DNA of 64,000 bases, taken from contig NZ_CZPZ01000012.1 in assembly GCF_001458775.1 (NCBI RefSeq), forward strand, positions 186,001 through 250,000, written 5' to 3'. The position numbers were made by a program, and so were the translations under genes. This document shows, one piece after another, positions 27,056 through 35,489 of this stretch. The stretch is from Candidatus Nitrospira nitrificans (GTDB lineage Bacteria > Nitrospirota > Nitrospiria > Nitrospirales > Nitrospiraceae). A model generated the notes under the pieces. The model saw only the letters and a program-made list of their open reading frames with translations. It searched no databases and had not been told where the DNA came from. How positions within the stretch are numbered: the stretch's first letter is position 1; each line of letters begins with the position of its first letter.

Positions 27056-27856
27056 TCAGTCGAGCGCCAGTGTCAGGCACTTGGCCGACCCGCCGGATTT
27101 CATGAATTCATCGAGCTGAACCGAGTGGGTTTCATATCCTTGCATACGGAGCCAATCCTGCGTGGCGGGACACCCAGCAGGGAGGACGACGTGTTTCCCG
27201 GCGCAGACGGCGTTGCAGGCGAACTTCAAGGCTTCCTCTTCCGGAACGGCAAGGCGCAGTCTGTCAGGAACACGTTCGGCGATCGCGACCTGCCCATAAC
27301 GATCAAAGGCCGCGGGGAAATAGAGGAGCTCGCCGCCGCTCAAGGGGCAGAGGCAGGTGTCCAGATGATAGAAGCGGCTGTCGACAAGTTCGAGGGGAAT
27401 GATTTCTCGGTGAAAACGCTCACTGAGGATCGGGAAGACTCGGATATCCGATCGTTGTCGATAACCACCGAACCAGTATTCCGGGAAGCCCAGGAGATCG
27501 CCTGCTCCCTCAAAGTACAGCTCTTTTCCTACTGTGAGCACGTCATAGCCCAGCTCACGGAACCGATTTTCAAAATGCGCCTCTTCGGGCTGACGTTCAG
27601 GATACCGGAAGCGGCTCACGACGGCGGTCCGACCGACTACGATGCCGCCATTGGCCGTAAAGACGAGATCGGGCAATCCTGGAATGGGAGTCATTCGCTC
27701 GAGCGCGACGCCCACGTCCTTTTCTAGGACACGCATCAATTCATGCCACTGTCGCACCGCCTGTCCGTGATCCACGCGATTGGTAAGACGCATCCAGGGA
27801 TTGATCTCATATTCAATCCCGAAAAACTTCGGAGGGCATACGAGGAGGCGGCTCAT
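27056..27856 (-). CDS. Arginine dihydrolase-like amidinotransferase-fold enzyme
   Basis: A 266-residue enzyme of the guanidine-modifying superfamily (DDAH/ADI/ArgZ). Substrate-binding and catalytic landmarks are PGLPDLVFTANGG, YFEGAGDLL, FYHLDTCLCPL (catalytic histidine) and the C-terminal nucleophile in GGSAKCLTL at about residue 260. The Cys position and the GGSAKCLTL string match the N-terminal module of cyanobacterial ArgZ/AgrE, which hydrolyses arginine to ornithine, two ammonia and CO2. Here it is a free-standing protein; its ATG overlaps the upstream LOR/SDH gene stop by four bases, and that gene encodes the rest of AgrE. Activity is inference from this context. Confidence 0.82.
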   Translation of the reverse strand: MSRLLVCPPKFFGIEYEINPWMRLTNRVDHGQAVRQWHELMRVLEKDVGVALERMTPIPGLPDLVFTANGGIVVGRTAVVSRFRYPERQPEEAHFENRFRELGYDVLTVGKELYFEGAGDLLGFPEYWFGGYRQRSDIRVFPILSERFHREIIPLELVDSRFYHLDTCLCPLSGGELLYFPAAFDRYGQVAIAERVPDRLRLAVPEEEALKFACNAVCAGKHVVLPAGCPATQDWLRMQGYETHSVQLDEFMKSGGSAKCLTLALD

Positions 27857-29097
27857 GTCGACTTCCCCAACAGCCTGGCAAGTTCCGACAGAAAGGATGC
27901 CGCATCCATGACCAGGCCGACCGCCTGAAAGCTGCCTCGATCCGCCAGCTTGGTCGGGACCGATGGATTGATGTCCACGCAGACGGTTGGAATGCCGGCA
28001 GGCAGCAGGTTCCCTGTGGCCACCGCATGCAGCGTCGATGCGATCAACAGGGCTAGGCCAACGCCGGGAATCATCGCCCGCATGGCATTCTGTGCCTGGA
28101 CGGAATCGGTGATCACTCCGGGCAAGGGACCATCGTCACGAATCGTTCCCGACATGACCACCGGCACCCGCTGCCGGATACAAGCTGCCATGATTCCTTG
28201 CTTGATCGTTCCCGACGTGACCGCCGCCTCGATGCTTCCGATCGTCCGAATCCGGTTGATGGTCCGCAAGTGGTGCTCATGGCCATGCGGGACCGTGCGC
28301 CCTGTTATGAGCCCGTGGCCGAGTGACGTGCCGAACAGATCTGCTTCCATGTCATGCGCAGCCAGCGCATTTCCGCAAAACAGGATATGAATGAATCCCT
28401 GCTCGATCAGCCACGTCATGGCTTCCCGGCCACCGGCATGGATGATCGCCGGTCCTCCGGCGAGCAAGACTTTGGAGTCTGGTTGTCCTTGCTGATGCTG
28501 CTCTCTCAATCGCCGCATTCGAGCGGCGATGTCGGCGATGATATGGCCATGGGGCCGTTCAGCCGAAACTTGAGACTCCATAAATCCAAAGATGTCTCGT
28601 TCGCGTGGCCGCTGCAGGGGGATGACACGCACTCCTTCTCGACCGACCACGATCGAATCCCCACGACGAACCGCCCCCATCGGCACGGCCTGAGCGACGG
28701 AGCCCGCCTCGCTGACTACAATGGCGAGGTCCATCTCGATTCGATCGACGTCCAGCCATCGACCGTTGAGCCGGATCTGGGTGGGAAGGTGTGTCGTGGC
28801 ATAGAAGTCATCGGGGAGCAGCCCATCCGCAGGCGCCCTGTCGGTACGGCAGTCGGCCTCACGTTCGATCGAAGCCCCGTGCGGCTGAATCGCCTTGAGG
28901 ATGTCGGCTAACTGGGCCTTGGATGTCGCTTGGATGACAATGCGGGCACGAGAGGGTTCTTCTCGTGTCTTGCCGATGTGCACGTCCTCTAAGTCAAACG
29001 TTCCTCCCATCATGTGGATACGGTCCAACACCTTGGCCAGCACGAGGGAGTCAATAATGTGGCCTTGAAGGCATACGCTTTCTTGGTGGAGACCCAT
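27853..29097 (-). CDS. LOR/SDH-domain (TIGR00300) ornithine cyclodeaminase-like protein
   Basis: A 414-residue cytoplasmic protein. The N-terminal 130 residues match the LOR/SDH bifunctional conserved region (GHIIDSLVLAKVLDRI, GGTFDLEDVHIGKT, DDFYATTHLPTQIRLNGRW). The C-terminal part is a dinucleotide-binding domain (KVLLAGGPAIIHAGG, HILFCGNALAAHDME, GHGLITGRTVPHGHEHHLR). Archaeal members of this family convert ornithine to proline, and the same module is the C-terminal half of cyanobacterial AgrE. Together with the overlapping downstream gene it would turn arginine into proline. Identification of the family is firm, the reaction is inferred. Confidence 0.86.
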   Translation of the reverse strand: MGLHQESVCLQGHIIDSLVLAKVLDRIHMMGGTFDLEDVHIGKTREEPSRARIVIQATSKAQLADILKAIQPHGASIEREADCRTDRAPADGLLPDDFYATTHLPTQIRLNGRWLDVDRIEMDLAIVVSEAGSVAQAVPMGAVRRGDSIVVGREGVRVIPLQRPRERDIFGFMESQVSAERPHGHIIADIAARMRRLREQHQQGQPDSKVLLAGGPAIIHAGGREAMTWLIEQGFIHILFCGNALAAHDMEADLFGTSLGHGLITGRTVPHGHEHHLRTINRIRTIGSIEAAVTSGTIKQGIMAACIRQRVPVVMSGTIRDDGPLPGVITDSVQAQNAMRAMIPGVGLALLIASTLHAVATGNLLPAGIPTVCVDINPSVPTKLADRGSFQAVGLVMDAASFLSELARLLGKST

Positions 29098-29169
29098 AGG
29101 TGTCGCTCACAAGATATGACGGTATTCTACCACCCAATGCCAGCGCGCAAAGGAAATGCGGATTAAACG

Positions 29170-30216
29170 CTAGGAAGTCGCGGGAGAAACTTTCATCAGC
29201 TCGCGGAGCACGCTCGTGGCATAAGCGCCGGGCGGGAGGGCAAAGGAAAGGGTGAGGATGTCGCCGGCAAGAGACCATTCCAGTTCAGTAAGAGGGATGC
29301 GGAACGCTCTGCGCTCGCCTCGGAACCCGCAGGCCTTCGCAGCGGCGACGAGACTCTCTTTGCTTGCGCCTGCTTCGGCAATGACGGTTTCCTCGATTTG
29401 ACCAGGTTCGCCGCTTGCCCACGATACCCGCGAACCAAAGAGGATGCCTGTTGGGCTGATTTCGAAGCGATCCGCTCGCGATTGTTCCTTCTCGGCATTT
29501 TCGACTTGAAAGCAGGCGCCATTGTCCAATTTCATGGCCCAATCCCCGATAAAAATCCGATCGAGATGATCGATACGTCGTGCCAGCATCCGATTGAACA
29601 AGAATGATTGGTAGGAGTTGAGATACCAGATGCGTGTGGCGCGATTCATCTTTTCACGCCGACGCGCATCTTGGAGGAGCGCGGCGCCGACTTGGTAGTT
29701 GTCTCCGGCTTTCCCTTGCCGTTGAGGACCGAAATAGTTGGGCACGCCGCGCCTGCTCAGGCGTTCAAGGACGGCGGGCACGGTGTCCGCCGCGTGGGCG
29801 GCAACATTGCGGATGACGAGACGGAAGTGATTGCCGGAGTGATGGCCGGTTCGTAGCCGATTACGATGGCGGCCGAGGACCTGAAGGCTCAAAACCATGT
29901 CATCGATCGTGAGGCCGGCGACCTGTTCTGGCGTGACTCCTTGCAAAGACACCATCTGGGTGGTGACTGCTCGAGCATCCTTCAAGCCCGCGATCCCGAT
30001 GGCCTGCGCCTTGATCCCCAATGACGATGAGAGCCGTCGGACGAGATCCGGCGTGGAAAGACCACGTTTGGTGATGGTGACATAGAGATGCTCTCCTTCC
30101 CCGCAAGGAAGATAGAGCGGCCGTTCTTCAACGTGAAAGTCTTCGGGTATGGTGCGAATGTCTCCGGCGATTCCAGGCAAGTCGCCGGTGAGGAAGGGAT
30201 CGATTGGTTGTCTCAC
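29170..30216 (-). CDS. truD: tRNA pseudouridine(13) synthase
   Basis: TruD makes pseudouridine at position 13 of tRNA. The catalytic motif IGIAGLKDARAVTTQ contains the essential aspartate, GNHFRLVIRN is the second conserved block, and VPNYFGPQRQGKAG is the characteristic TruD insertion entry. The length of 348 residues is normal. Its 5' end overlaps the frame upstream of the divergent phosphoesterase, but the chosen start of that gene leaves a 125-base gap. Confidence 0.94.
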   Translation of the reverse strand: MRQPIDPFLTGDLPGIAGDIRTIPEDFHVEERPLYLPCGEGEHLYVTITKRGLSTPDLVRRLSSSLGIKAQAIGIAGLKDARAVTTQMVSLQGVTPEQVAGLTIDDMVLSLQVLGRHRNRLRTGHHSGNHFRLVIRNVAAHAADTVPAVLERLSRRGVPNYFGPQRQGKAGDNYQVGAALLQDARRREKMNRATRIWYLNSYQSFLFNRMLARRIDHLDRIFIGDWAMKLDNGACFQVENAEKEQSRADRFEISPTGILFGSRVSWASGEPGQIEETVIAEAGASKESLVAAAKACGFRGERRAFRIPLTELEWSLAGDILTLSFALPPGAYATSVLRELMKVSPATS

Positions 30217-30341
30217 AGGTGTTCCTTCGTCGGGCTGACGGCAATCCGCGGAAATGTGTTGTCAAAATCTGGTGGGAAACACGCCCATGGTATACTTTTC
30301 CCGTCCATGTTGAAACGATCAGGCAAGAGACAGGTTGTGGA

Positions 30342-31181
30342 ATGAGCCGGCGACGGACGGTGTCATGGCCTGATCGCGCGCGATCGTTCATTGGATATTG
30401 CGTAAGCGAACCACTCTATCGGGCGTTCAGCCTTGCTCCTCATTGGGAATGGGGTTTGTCCGATCATGACGTGTCCCTCCTTACCCACCCGCATTCGTCC
30501 CTTGCCGGTCGCCGCGCCGTCCATCTTACAGATCTGCATTTGGACCGCTATCACCCACGGCATGATGGCATCCTCGACACCGTGAGGGAGCTTCGCCCTG
30601 ATTGGATTTTCATCACCGGGGACTTGCTCAACGTCCCGGAAGGTCTGCCCCATCTTTTTCGATTCCTCGAACAGCTACGCGCCATCGCCCCCGTCTACAT
30701 GACATTGGGCAATCACGACCACTACAGCGGTGTACCGGTGGCACAATATGCCGAACTGGCCGATCGACACAAGATCACGCTCCTGGTGAATCAACGTGCC
30801 ATCGTGTCAACGGAAAGGGGAGAGCTGGCGATTGTCGGCGTCGACGACCCTTCTCTCCATCGTGCGGATCTTCGATGCGTCCCGCCCCGCACCGATGGCC
30901 GTTTTACGTTGCTGCTGGCTCACGCGCCGAACATCCTAGATTATGTCGAAGAGCATCATGCCATTGACTTGATTCTCTGTGGCCATAGCCACGGGGGGCA
31001 ATGGCGAGTGCCGGGGATTCCCACCTTCTGGCTGCCCCCTGGATGTAATGGGCGCGTGGCGGGCTGGCACGAATCCGGCCGGCACCGGCTGTACGTCAAC
31101 CGAGGGATAGGTTGGTCTTTCCTGCCGTTTCGTTTCAACTGCCGGCCTGAAATTGCCGTGATTGAGTGGGTGCAGGAATAG
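30342..31181 (+). CDS. Calcineurin-like metallophosphoesterase
   Basis: A 279-residue enzyme with the five metal-binding blocks of the family: HLTDLHLD, FITGDLLN, TLGNHDHY, LLLAHAPN and LCGHSHGGQ. The layout is that of YkuE/YaeI-type phosphodiesterases, which act on membrane lipids such as lipid A or UDP-sugar derivatives; the real substrate is unknown. The ATG at 30342 is the first start after which the family homology begins; the frame is open further upstream but overlaps truD. The N-terminus lacks a clear membrane anchor. Confidence 0.88.
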   Translation: MSRRRTVSWPDRARSFIGYCVSEPLYRAFSLAPHWEWGLSDHDVSLLTHPHSSLAGRRAVHLTDLHLDRYHPRHDGILDTVRELRPDWIFITGDLLNVPEGLPHLFRFLEQLRAIAPVYMTLGNHDHYSGVPVAQYAELADRHKITLLVNQRAIVSTERGELAIVGVDDPSLHRADLRCVPPRTDGRFTLLLAHAPNILDYVEEHHAIDLILCGHSHGGQWRVPGIPTFWLPPGCNGRVAGWHESGRHRLYVNRGIGWSFLPFRFNCRPEIAVIEWVQE

Positions 31182-31205
31182 GTCGAGCCGCAAGCCGTAA
31201 GATCG

Positions 31206-31460
31206 TCATTCCCGCATCCGTTCCAGCGCTTCCCTGGCCCGGCTTCTCACGGTTTGATCCCAATCCTGTTCCATGACGGTCTTCAGTCGTTCGCGCGCTT
31301 GAGTCGCCGGAGTCGCCCAAGGCTGCGCAAGAACGCACGTAGGCATGGTCATCTTCCAGAGCCTTGACCAGCAGCGGCACCACCGACTGATCTTGCAACG
31401 CCCCCACATAGCTATCTCTCATCCCTTTGTGCTGAGAAATAAGTGTCAGGACCACTTGGG
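31206..31460 (-). pseudogene. Truncated, frameshifted copy of the HEAT-repeat gene
   Basis: This stretch is similar to the 3' third of the intact gene at 32320-32955, in the same orientation. Shared text includes ALEDDHAYVRSCAAL in one frame and ARERLKTVMEQDWDQT with SRAREALERMR in another. A net 8-base deletion relative to the intact copy (near 31308) explains the frame change. The similarity fades beyond about 31411 and the 5' two thirds are missing. It is a dead duplicate lying on the other side of the higBA module. Confidence 0.8.
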
Positions 31461-31483
31461 TAATACTCCGGCGCGCAGTGAAC

Positions 31484-31511
31484 GCATGACAGTTGACCAG
31501 TGTCACTTGTC
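31484..31511. repeat. Heptamer array / palindromic operator candidate before higB
   Basis: TGAC, TGAC, TGTC, TGTC occur at exact seven-base spacing (31487, 31494, 31501, 31508), so the array is also a palindrome: ATGACA at one end and TGTCAT at the other. It overlaps the putative -35 of higB and is a natural candidate binding site for the HigA antitoxin. Confidence 0.5.
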
Positions 31512-31522
31512 ATACGTATCAT
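31493..31522 (+). promoter_or_regulatory. Putative sigma-70 promoter of higBA
   Basis: TTGACC (31493-31498) and TATCAT (31517-31522) with an 18-base spacer. Transcription would start almost at the GTG of higB, implying a leaderless or nearly leaderless message, which fits the absence of a ribosome binding site there. Confidence 0.4.
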
Positions 31523-31527
31523 AGTTT

Positions 31528-31806
31528 GTGATCCAGGGATTCAAGCACAAGAAATTGAAGCGGCTTTTCGAGGAAGGTGATCGGAAGGGACTTCGCGCTG
31601 ATTATGTTGAGAAGATCGAAAACATTCTCGCTGTACTGAACCGAGCTCGTGCCGTCGAAGACATGAATCTGCCGGGCTTTCGCCTGCACGCCCTCAAGGG
31701 CGACCTAAAAGGGTTCTATGCCGTGACTGTCCGGGCGAACTACCGCATGATCTTCCGGTTTGTAAATGGCCACGCCTTTGACGTTGATCTTGTGGACTAT
31801 CATTAA
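31528..31806 (+). CDS. higB: HigB/RelE-type mRNA interferase toxin
   Basis: A 92-residue toxin of the RelE superfamily, type HigB, which cleaves mRNA at the ribosome. The N-terminus IQGFKHKKLKRLFEEGD, the middle MNLPGFRLHALKGDLKGFYA and the C-terminal NYRMIFRFVNGHAFDVDLVD match the plasmid-maintenance killer family. The start is a GTG at 31528 with no ribosome binding site, the only in-frame start that keeps the family N-terminus. The toxin-first order, 13 bases ahead of the antitoxin, is typical of higBA. Confidence 0.92.
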   Translation: MIQGFKHKKLKRLFEEGDRKGLRADYVEKIENILAVLNRARAVEDMNLPGFRLHALKGDLKGFYAVTVRANYRMIFRFVNGHAFDVDLVDYH

Positions 31807-31819
31807 GGAGCAAGAAATC

Positions 31820-32125
31820 ATGCGTATGAAAACCCCGCCGCATCCCGGCCGCATCGTTCGACAGGAGTGCCTTGAACCGCTGAATCTCACGGTGACAGCC
31901 GCCGCGAAGCACTTGCGTATTACGCGGCAGGCGCTTAACAATCTTCTCAACGAGCGCGCAGGGATCTCTCCGCAAATGGCTATCCGTCTCTCCAAGGCGT
32001 TCGGCAGCACACCGGAAGTCTGGCTTGGTCTCCAGCTTGACTACGACCTTGCGCACGCCGCCAGGATCGCAGGAAGACTTAAGATCAGTCGTCTCGAAGT
32101 GGATGAAGCCACACCAGCGGCCTAG
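31820..32125 (+). CDS. higA: HigA-type antitoxin with XRE helix-turn-helix
   Basis: A 101-residue antitoxin and repressor. The N-terminus PPHPGRIVRQECLEPLNLTV is diagnostic for HigA; the helix-turn-helix spans about residues 22-60 (AAAKHLRITRQALNNLLNER) followed by MAIRLSKAFGSTPEVWL. The ATG at 31820 has a perfect AAGGAG site nine bases upstream, stronger than that of the toxin, which favours excess antitoxin. It should neutralise HigB and bind the operator upstream of higB. Confidence 0.93.
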   Translation: MRMKTPPHPGRIVRQECLEPLNLTVTAAAKHLRITRQALNNLLNERAGISPQMAIRLSKAFGSTPEVWLGLQLDYDLAHAARIAGRLKISRLEVDEATPAA

Positions 32126-32319
32126 TAAAGACCGGCCTTGATCTCCAAAGATGCCAAATCAGAGTGAATCATATAAAAATCGGAAGGAGAACTTCCTCGG
32201 CTGGTTTAAATTCTGATGACCCAACACTCACTCAGTGTCAGGTCCGTGGATGGACTAGCCGGGATGATTGCGGTCTACTAGTCCCTTGCCAGGTTCGTTT
32301 ATTTAGCGCGCCGTGGTCC

Positions 32320-32955
32320 TTAGTTGCGCATCCGTTCCAGCGCTTCCCTCGCTCGACTCCTGGCGGTTTGATCCCAATCTTGTTCCATGACGGTCTTCAG
32401 TCGTTCGCGCGCTTCCGTAGCTCGCAGTCGTCCGAGCCCCAAGGCGGCGCAAGAACGCACGTAGGCATGGTCATCCTCCAGGGCCTTCATGAGCAGCGGC
32501 ACCACCGACATGTCTTGCAACGCCCCCAAGTGACTGGCGGCCATTCCTCTGATGCGATGCTGTTTATCACCCAACGCTCGCTGGATGGCTGTGACAAACA
32601 GCTCTTTTAAGGCCGGCACCGCGGACTCCAAGCCTTTCACGTGATACCCGTTCATCTCAAGCAACGCGAACGCCATTTCCAGCTTCTTGTCGTGAACGGT
32701 TTCTCGCTCGAACAATGACAGAAGCTTGGCTCGCGCTTGGGACTTTGCATGGCGGCGAAATCCAGCTCGAATCGGGATGAATAGCAAGATGGCAAGCACC
32801 AGACCGATCGCAGCCATTGGGATCGCTTCATCGATGATATAGTCTTGCGTGTCAGGCGATAGCCGTTTCCAGATCCACACGCCGGTCACAATCAGGCCGA
32901 GCAGCACGGCAAGCACCGTCAGATTTGCTTGCCCTTGGTCGCGATGGTCCCCCAT
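32320..32955 (-). CDS. Membrane protein with C-terminal HEAT repeats
   Basis: A 211-residue protein. Two membrane helices lie near the N-terminus (LTVLAVLLGLIVTGVWIWKR and IPMAAIGLVLAILLFIPIRAG). The cytoplasmic part from about residue 95 consists of HEAT/PBS-lyase-like repeats (IRGMAASHLGALQDMSVVPL, AYVRSCAALGLGRL, ARERLKTVMEQDWD, RSRAREALERM). The ATG at 32955 lacks a ribosome binding site; an in-frame TTG at 32994 is the alternative. A truncated frameshifted copy of the 3' end lies beyond higBA. Function unknown; HEAT repeats suggest protein binding. Confidence 0.75.
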   Translation of the reverse strand: MGDHRDQGQANLTVLAVLLGLIVTGVWIWKRLSPDTQDYIIDEAIPMAAIGLVLAILLFIPIRAGFRRHAKSQARAKLLSLFERETVHDKKLEMAFALLEMNGYHVKGLESAVPALKELFVTAIQRALGDKQHRIRGMAASHLGALQDMSVVPLLMKALEDDHAYVRSCAALGLGRLRATEARERLKTVMEQDWDQTARSRAREALERMRN

Positions 32956-33128
32956 ACGGTGGAGATCATACGAACGTGAAGGAGGGGCCGTCAATGAATC
33001 GCCTTTGAGACAGCTTCAGTTATGGGAATAATGCTCAGGTAATGTTCGCCGCAGCGGCCATAATTGACTTGCGATTATTGTGGTAGTCATACTCACCCTG
33101 CAATCCTCCTAGTTAGGCTCAGAAGACT

Positions 33129-35213
33129 ATGGAGAATCAACCTCAGAACAGCGCCATACGACGTGTTATGGTGGGCACTGATCGTTCGAAAACGGCTGAT
33201 CAGGCCGTCTTATGGGCCGCTCAGTTCGCTGAACGCTACGGTGCAGAACTGTTCGTCGTGCAGGTCATCCTGCCCCAGCATCCTTCCACCACCGAATTCG
33301 GCGCAGCAGAACACACCAGAGCTGCCGTTGCCAACGACGAACTGGGAAATTTCGTGAGACAGATCGCCGGAGAGCGCGGACATTCCGTCGCCGTCATCGA
33401 TCGTGATCCGGCCTCGGCCATCCTCCACGCCGCTGAGCAGGAAGCAATCGATGTCTTAGTCGTGGGTAATTCCGGAATGGCCGGACGAAAGGAATTTCTG
33501 CTCGGCAATGTGCCGAATCGTATCAGTCATAATTCGCGGTGCACGGTCATCATCGTGAATACCCGGTCAGCAGCAGCGGGACCCGGCGCGGAATTTCTAC
33601 ATGCTTCCAAACCATCGGTTGAATCCTCAGTCTCTCCCCCACATTTGGGAGCCCGAGCCGCGCACATCGCCACCGTGATGGCGAAACATGGCCTGAAAGA
33701 ACTGTTTGGCCGACCGGAGATATCGAATGCTTCCATTCGCCGCCAGCAAGCTCAGCGCCTACGGGCCGCGCTGGAGGAACTCGGGCCGACTTTCTCGAAG
33801 CTTGGACAAGTATTGTCGACGCGGCCGGACCTGCTCCCCCCGGAATACATCGAAGAACTGGCCATGTTGCAAAATCATGTCCCTCCTATGCCCGAGAGCG
33901 AGGTTGTTCAAGTCGCCGAACAAGAATTACGGGTGCCGTGGGAAGACGTGTTCGAATCCATCGACTCCAAACCGCTCGCGGCTGGGACCATCGCCCAAGT
34001 CCACCGCGCCACACTCGAGACCGGTGATCGGGTGGTCATCAAAGTTCAACGACCCACTGCCAGAGCCGAAATTGAACAGGATCTTGGCCTGCTCGAAATA
34101 TTCGCGCAGAAGGTCGGGCAACGACCTGCTCTCAATCAAGTGATAAATATGGAGGCCGTGTTTCAGCACCTTTCCACGTCGCTTCACCGGGAACTGGACT
34201 TTCATCAAGAAATCGGCAACATCGATCGGATGCGGACGGTTCTCGCGGACTATGATCATCTCGCTGTACCCTCCGTGCACCACAAGCTGTCGACATCTCG
34301 CCTGTTGGTGATGGAAGAGATTCAAGGTGTTCCGATTGCACAGGCTCCCGAAAGTCCGGAGCGTATCGAAGCCGCCCGCCAGCTCTTGGAAAGTTACTAC
34401 AAACAAATCATGGTCGACGGTTTCTTCCATGCCGATCCCCACCCAGGTAACCTCATGTGGTGGAACGATCGCATCTACATTCTCGATTTCGGGATGGTAG
34501 GCGCCGTAGATGCCAATGTACGGGAGCATCTCTTGTTATTGTTGATGGCGCTGTGGAAGGAGGACGTTGATTTCCTCAGTGATGTCACCCTGATGATGAC
34601 AGGTTCTCTCGATCGCAGCGATCTGGACATCCCCCTGTTCAAACGTGAAATCGGTGAAATCATGGCAAAATACCGCAAGGCGGCTCTGGTTGAGATGCAG
34701 ATCGGGCCGCTGCTTCAAGAAATGAGCGCGATCGGCTTTCGCCATGGAGTGCCGCTGCCGGCCTCGCTCACGCTTGCCGCCAAGGCCCTCGCCCAAGTAC
34801 AGTTGGCAACGGCGAATCTAGATCCAAAACTCGATCCGTATGAGGTGGCGGGCAAGTTCTTGATGCGCGTGACGGTCAAGCGGATGGGTGCTGCTCTCGA
34901 TCCTAAAACCCTATTGTATCAGTCGCAGAAGTTGAAAGTACGAGCTGAACGGGTGGTCGAAGCCATCGAGCACCTTATCGGTGCCCGTCCTGGTCAAAAG
35001 CTTGTCGTCAATTTTCGGGCTAATTCGCTCGAGGAGATAGTCCGCCGTACAGGCCGGCGGCTTACCTTGGGCCTAACTGCTGCGGCAAGCATTCTCGCCA
35101 GCGGGTTTACTGCTACCTCGGCAACAGCTGCTGAGTGGATTCCAGTGACGTTCGGGGTCGTCGCCGGGCTGCTGATTGTAGGGCTGTTCCTCGATTTGAT
35201 ATGGGAACGCTAA
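33129..35213 (+). CDS. UspA domain fused to UbiB/ABC1 atypical kinase
   Basis: A 694-residue protein with an unusual domain order. Residues about 8-140 are a universal stress protein domain (RRVMVGTDRSKTADQAVLWA) that keeps the ATP loop in the form VVGNSGMAGRKEFLLGN. Residues about 170-600 are a UbiB/ADCK-type kinase: the KxGQ signature is FSKLGQVLSTRPDLLPPEY, the modified glycine loop is AAGTIAQVHRA, and the catalytic and metal residues are in FHADPHPGN and ILDFGM. Two membrane helices close the protein (about 640-690). UbiB proteins support ubiquinone/isoprenoid-quinone synthesis or extraction; the stress-sensing fusion suggests regulation by nucleotide. Confidence 0.88.
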   Translation: MENQPQNSAIRRVMVGTDRSKTADQAVLWAAQFAERYGAELFVVQVILPQHPSTTEFGAAEHTRAAVANDELGNFVRQIAGERGHSVAVIDRDPASAILHAAEQEAIDVLVVGNSGMAGRKEFLLGNVPNRISHNSRCTVIIVNTRSAAAGPGAEFLHASKPSVESSVSPPHLGARAAHIATVMAKHGLKELFGRPEISNASIRRQQAQRLRAALEELGPTFSKLGQVLSTRPDLLPPEYIEELAMLQNHVPPMPESEVVQVAEQELRVPWEDVFESIDSKPLAAGTIAQVHRATLETGDRVVIKVQRPTARAEIEQDLGLLEIFAQKVGQRPALNQVINMEAVFQHLSTSLHRELDFHQEIGNIDRMRTVLADYDHLAVPSVHHKLSTSRLLVMEEIQGVPIAQAPESPERIEAARQLLESYYKQIMVDGFFHADPHPGNLMWWNDRIYILDFGMVGAVDANVREHLLLLLMALWKEDVDFLSDVTLMMTGSLDRSDLDIPLFKREIGEIMAKYRKAALVEMQIGPLLQEMSAIGFRHGVPLPASLTLAAKALAQVQLATANLDPKLDPYEVAGKFLMRVTVKRMGAALDPKTLLYQSQKLKVRAERVVEAIEHLIGARPGQKLVVNFRANSLEEIVRRTGRRLTLGLTAAASILASGFTATSATAAEWIPVTFGVVAGLLIVGLFLDLIWER

Positions 35214-35489
35214 CGAGCGCGCTGCGCACCATGCGTTGGTCTCAAAATTTCGTTCCGCCGCGCTTGATTGAACGGAGGATCACCCTCTCGAGCAGATACG
35301 CGATCACCGTCATTCCTACGGAGATGAAGCGATACTCTATTTGCCGCATGAAAGATCGATGAAGATTCTCCGTCGAGCCGTTGATCATATGGTTATTATC
35401 AATGAAGGCACCGCCGTCCGCAAGAGAGGCGGAGCCCTGCCCCAGCGCCTCATCGGTCCGCGCTCGAGCACGTGCGGCCGGTGTTGATC

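Noticed and set aside
32252-32284. Inverted repeat GGACTAG / CTAGTCC between higA and the HEAT gene
   Set aside because: Seven-base arms with a 19-base loop and no T-run; may be chance, so not annotated as a terminator.
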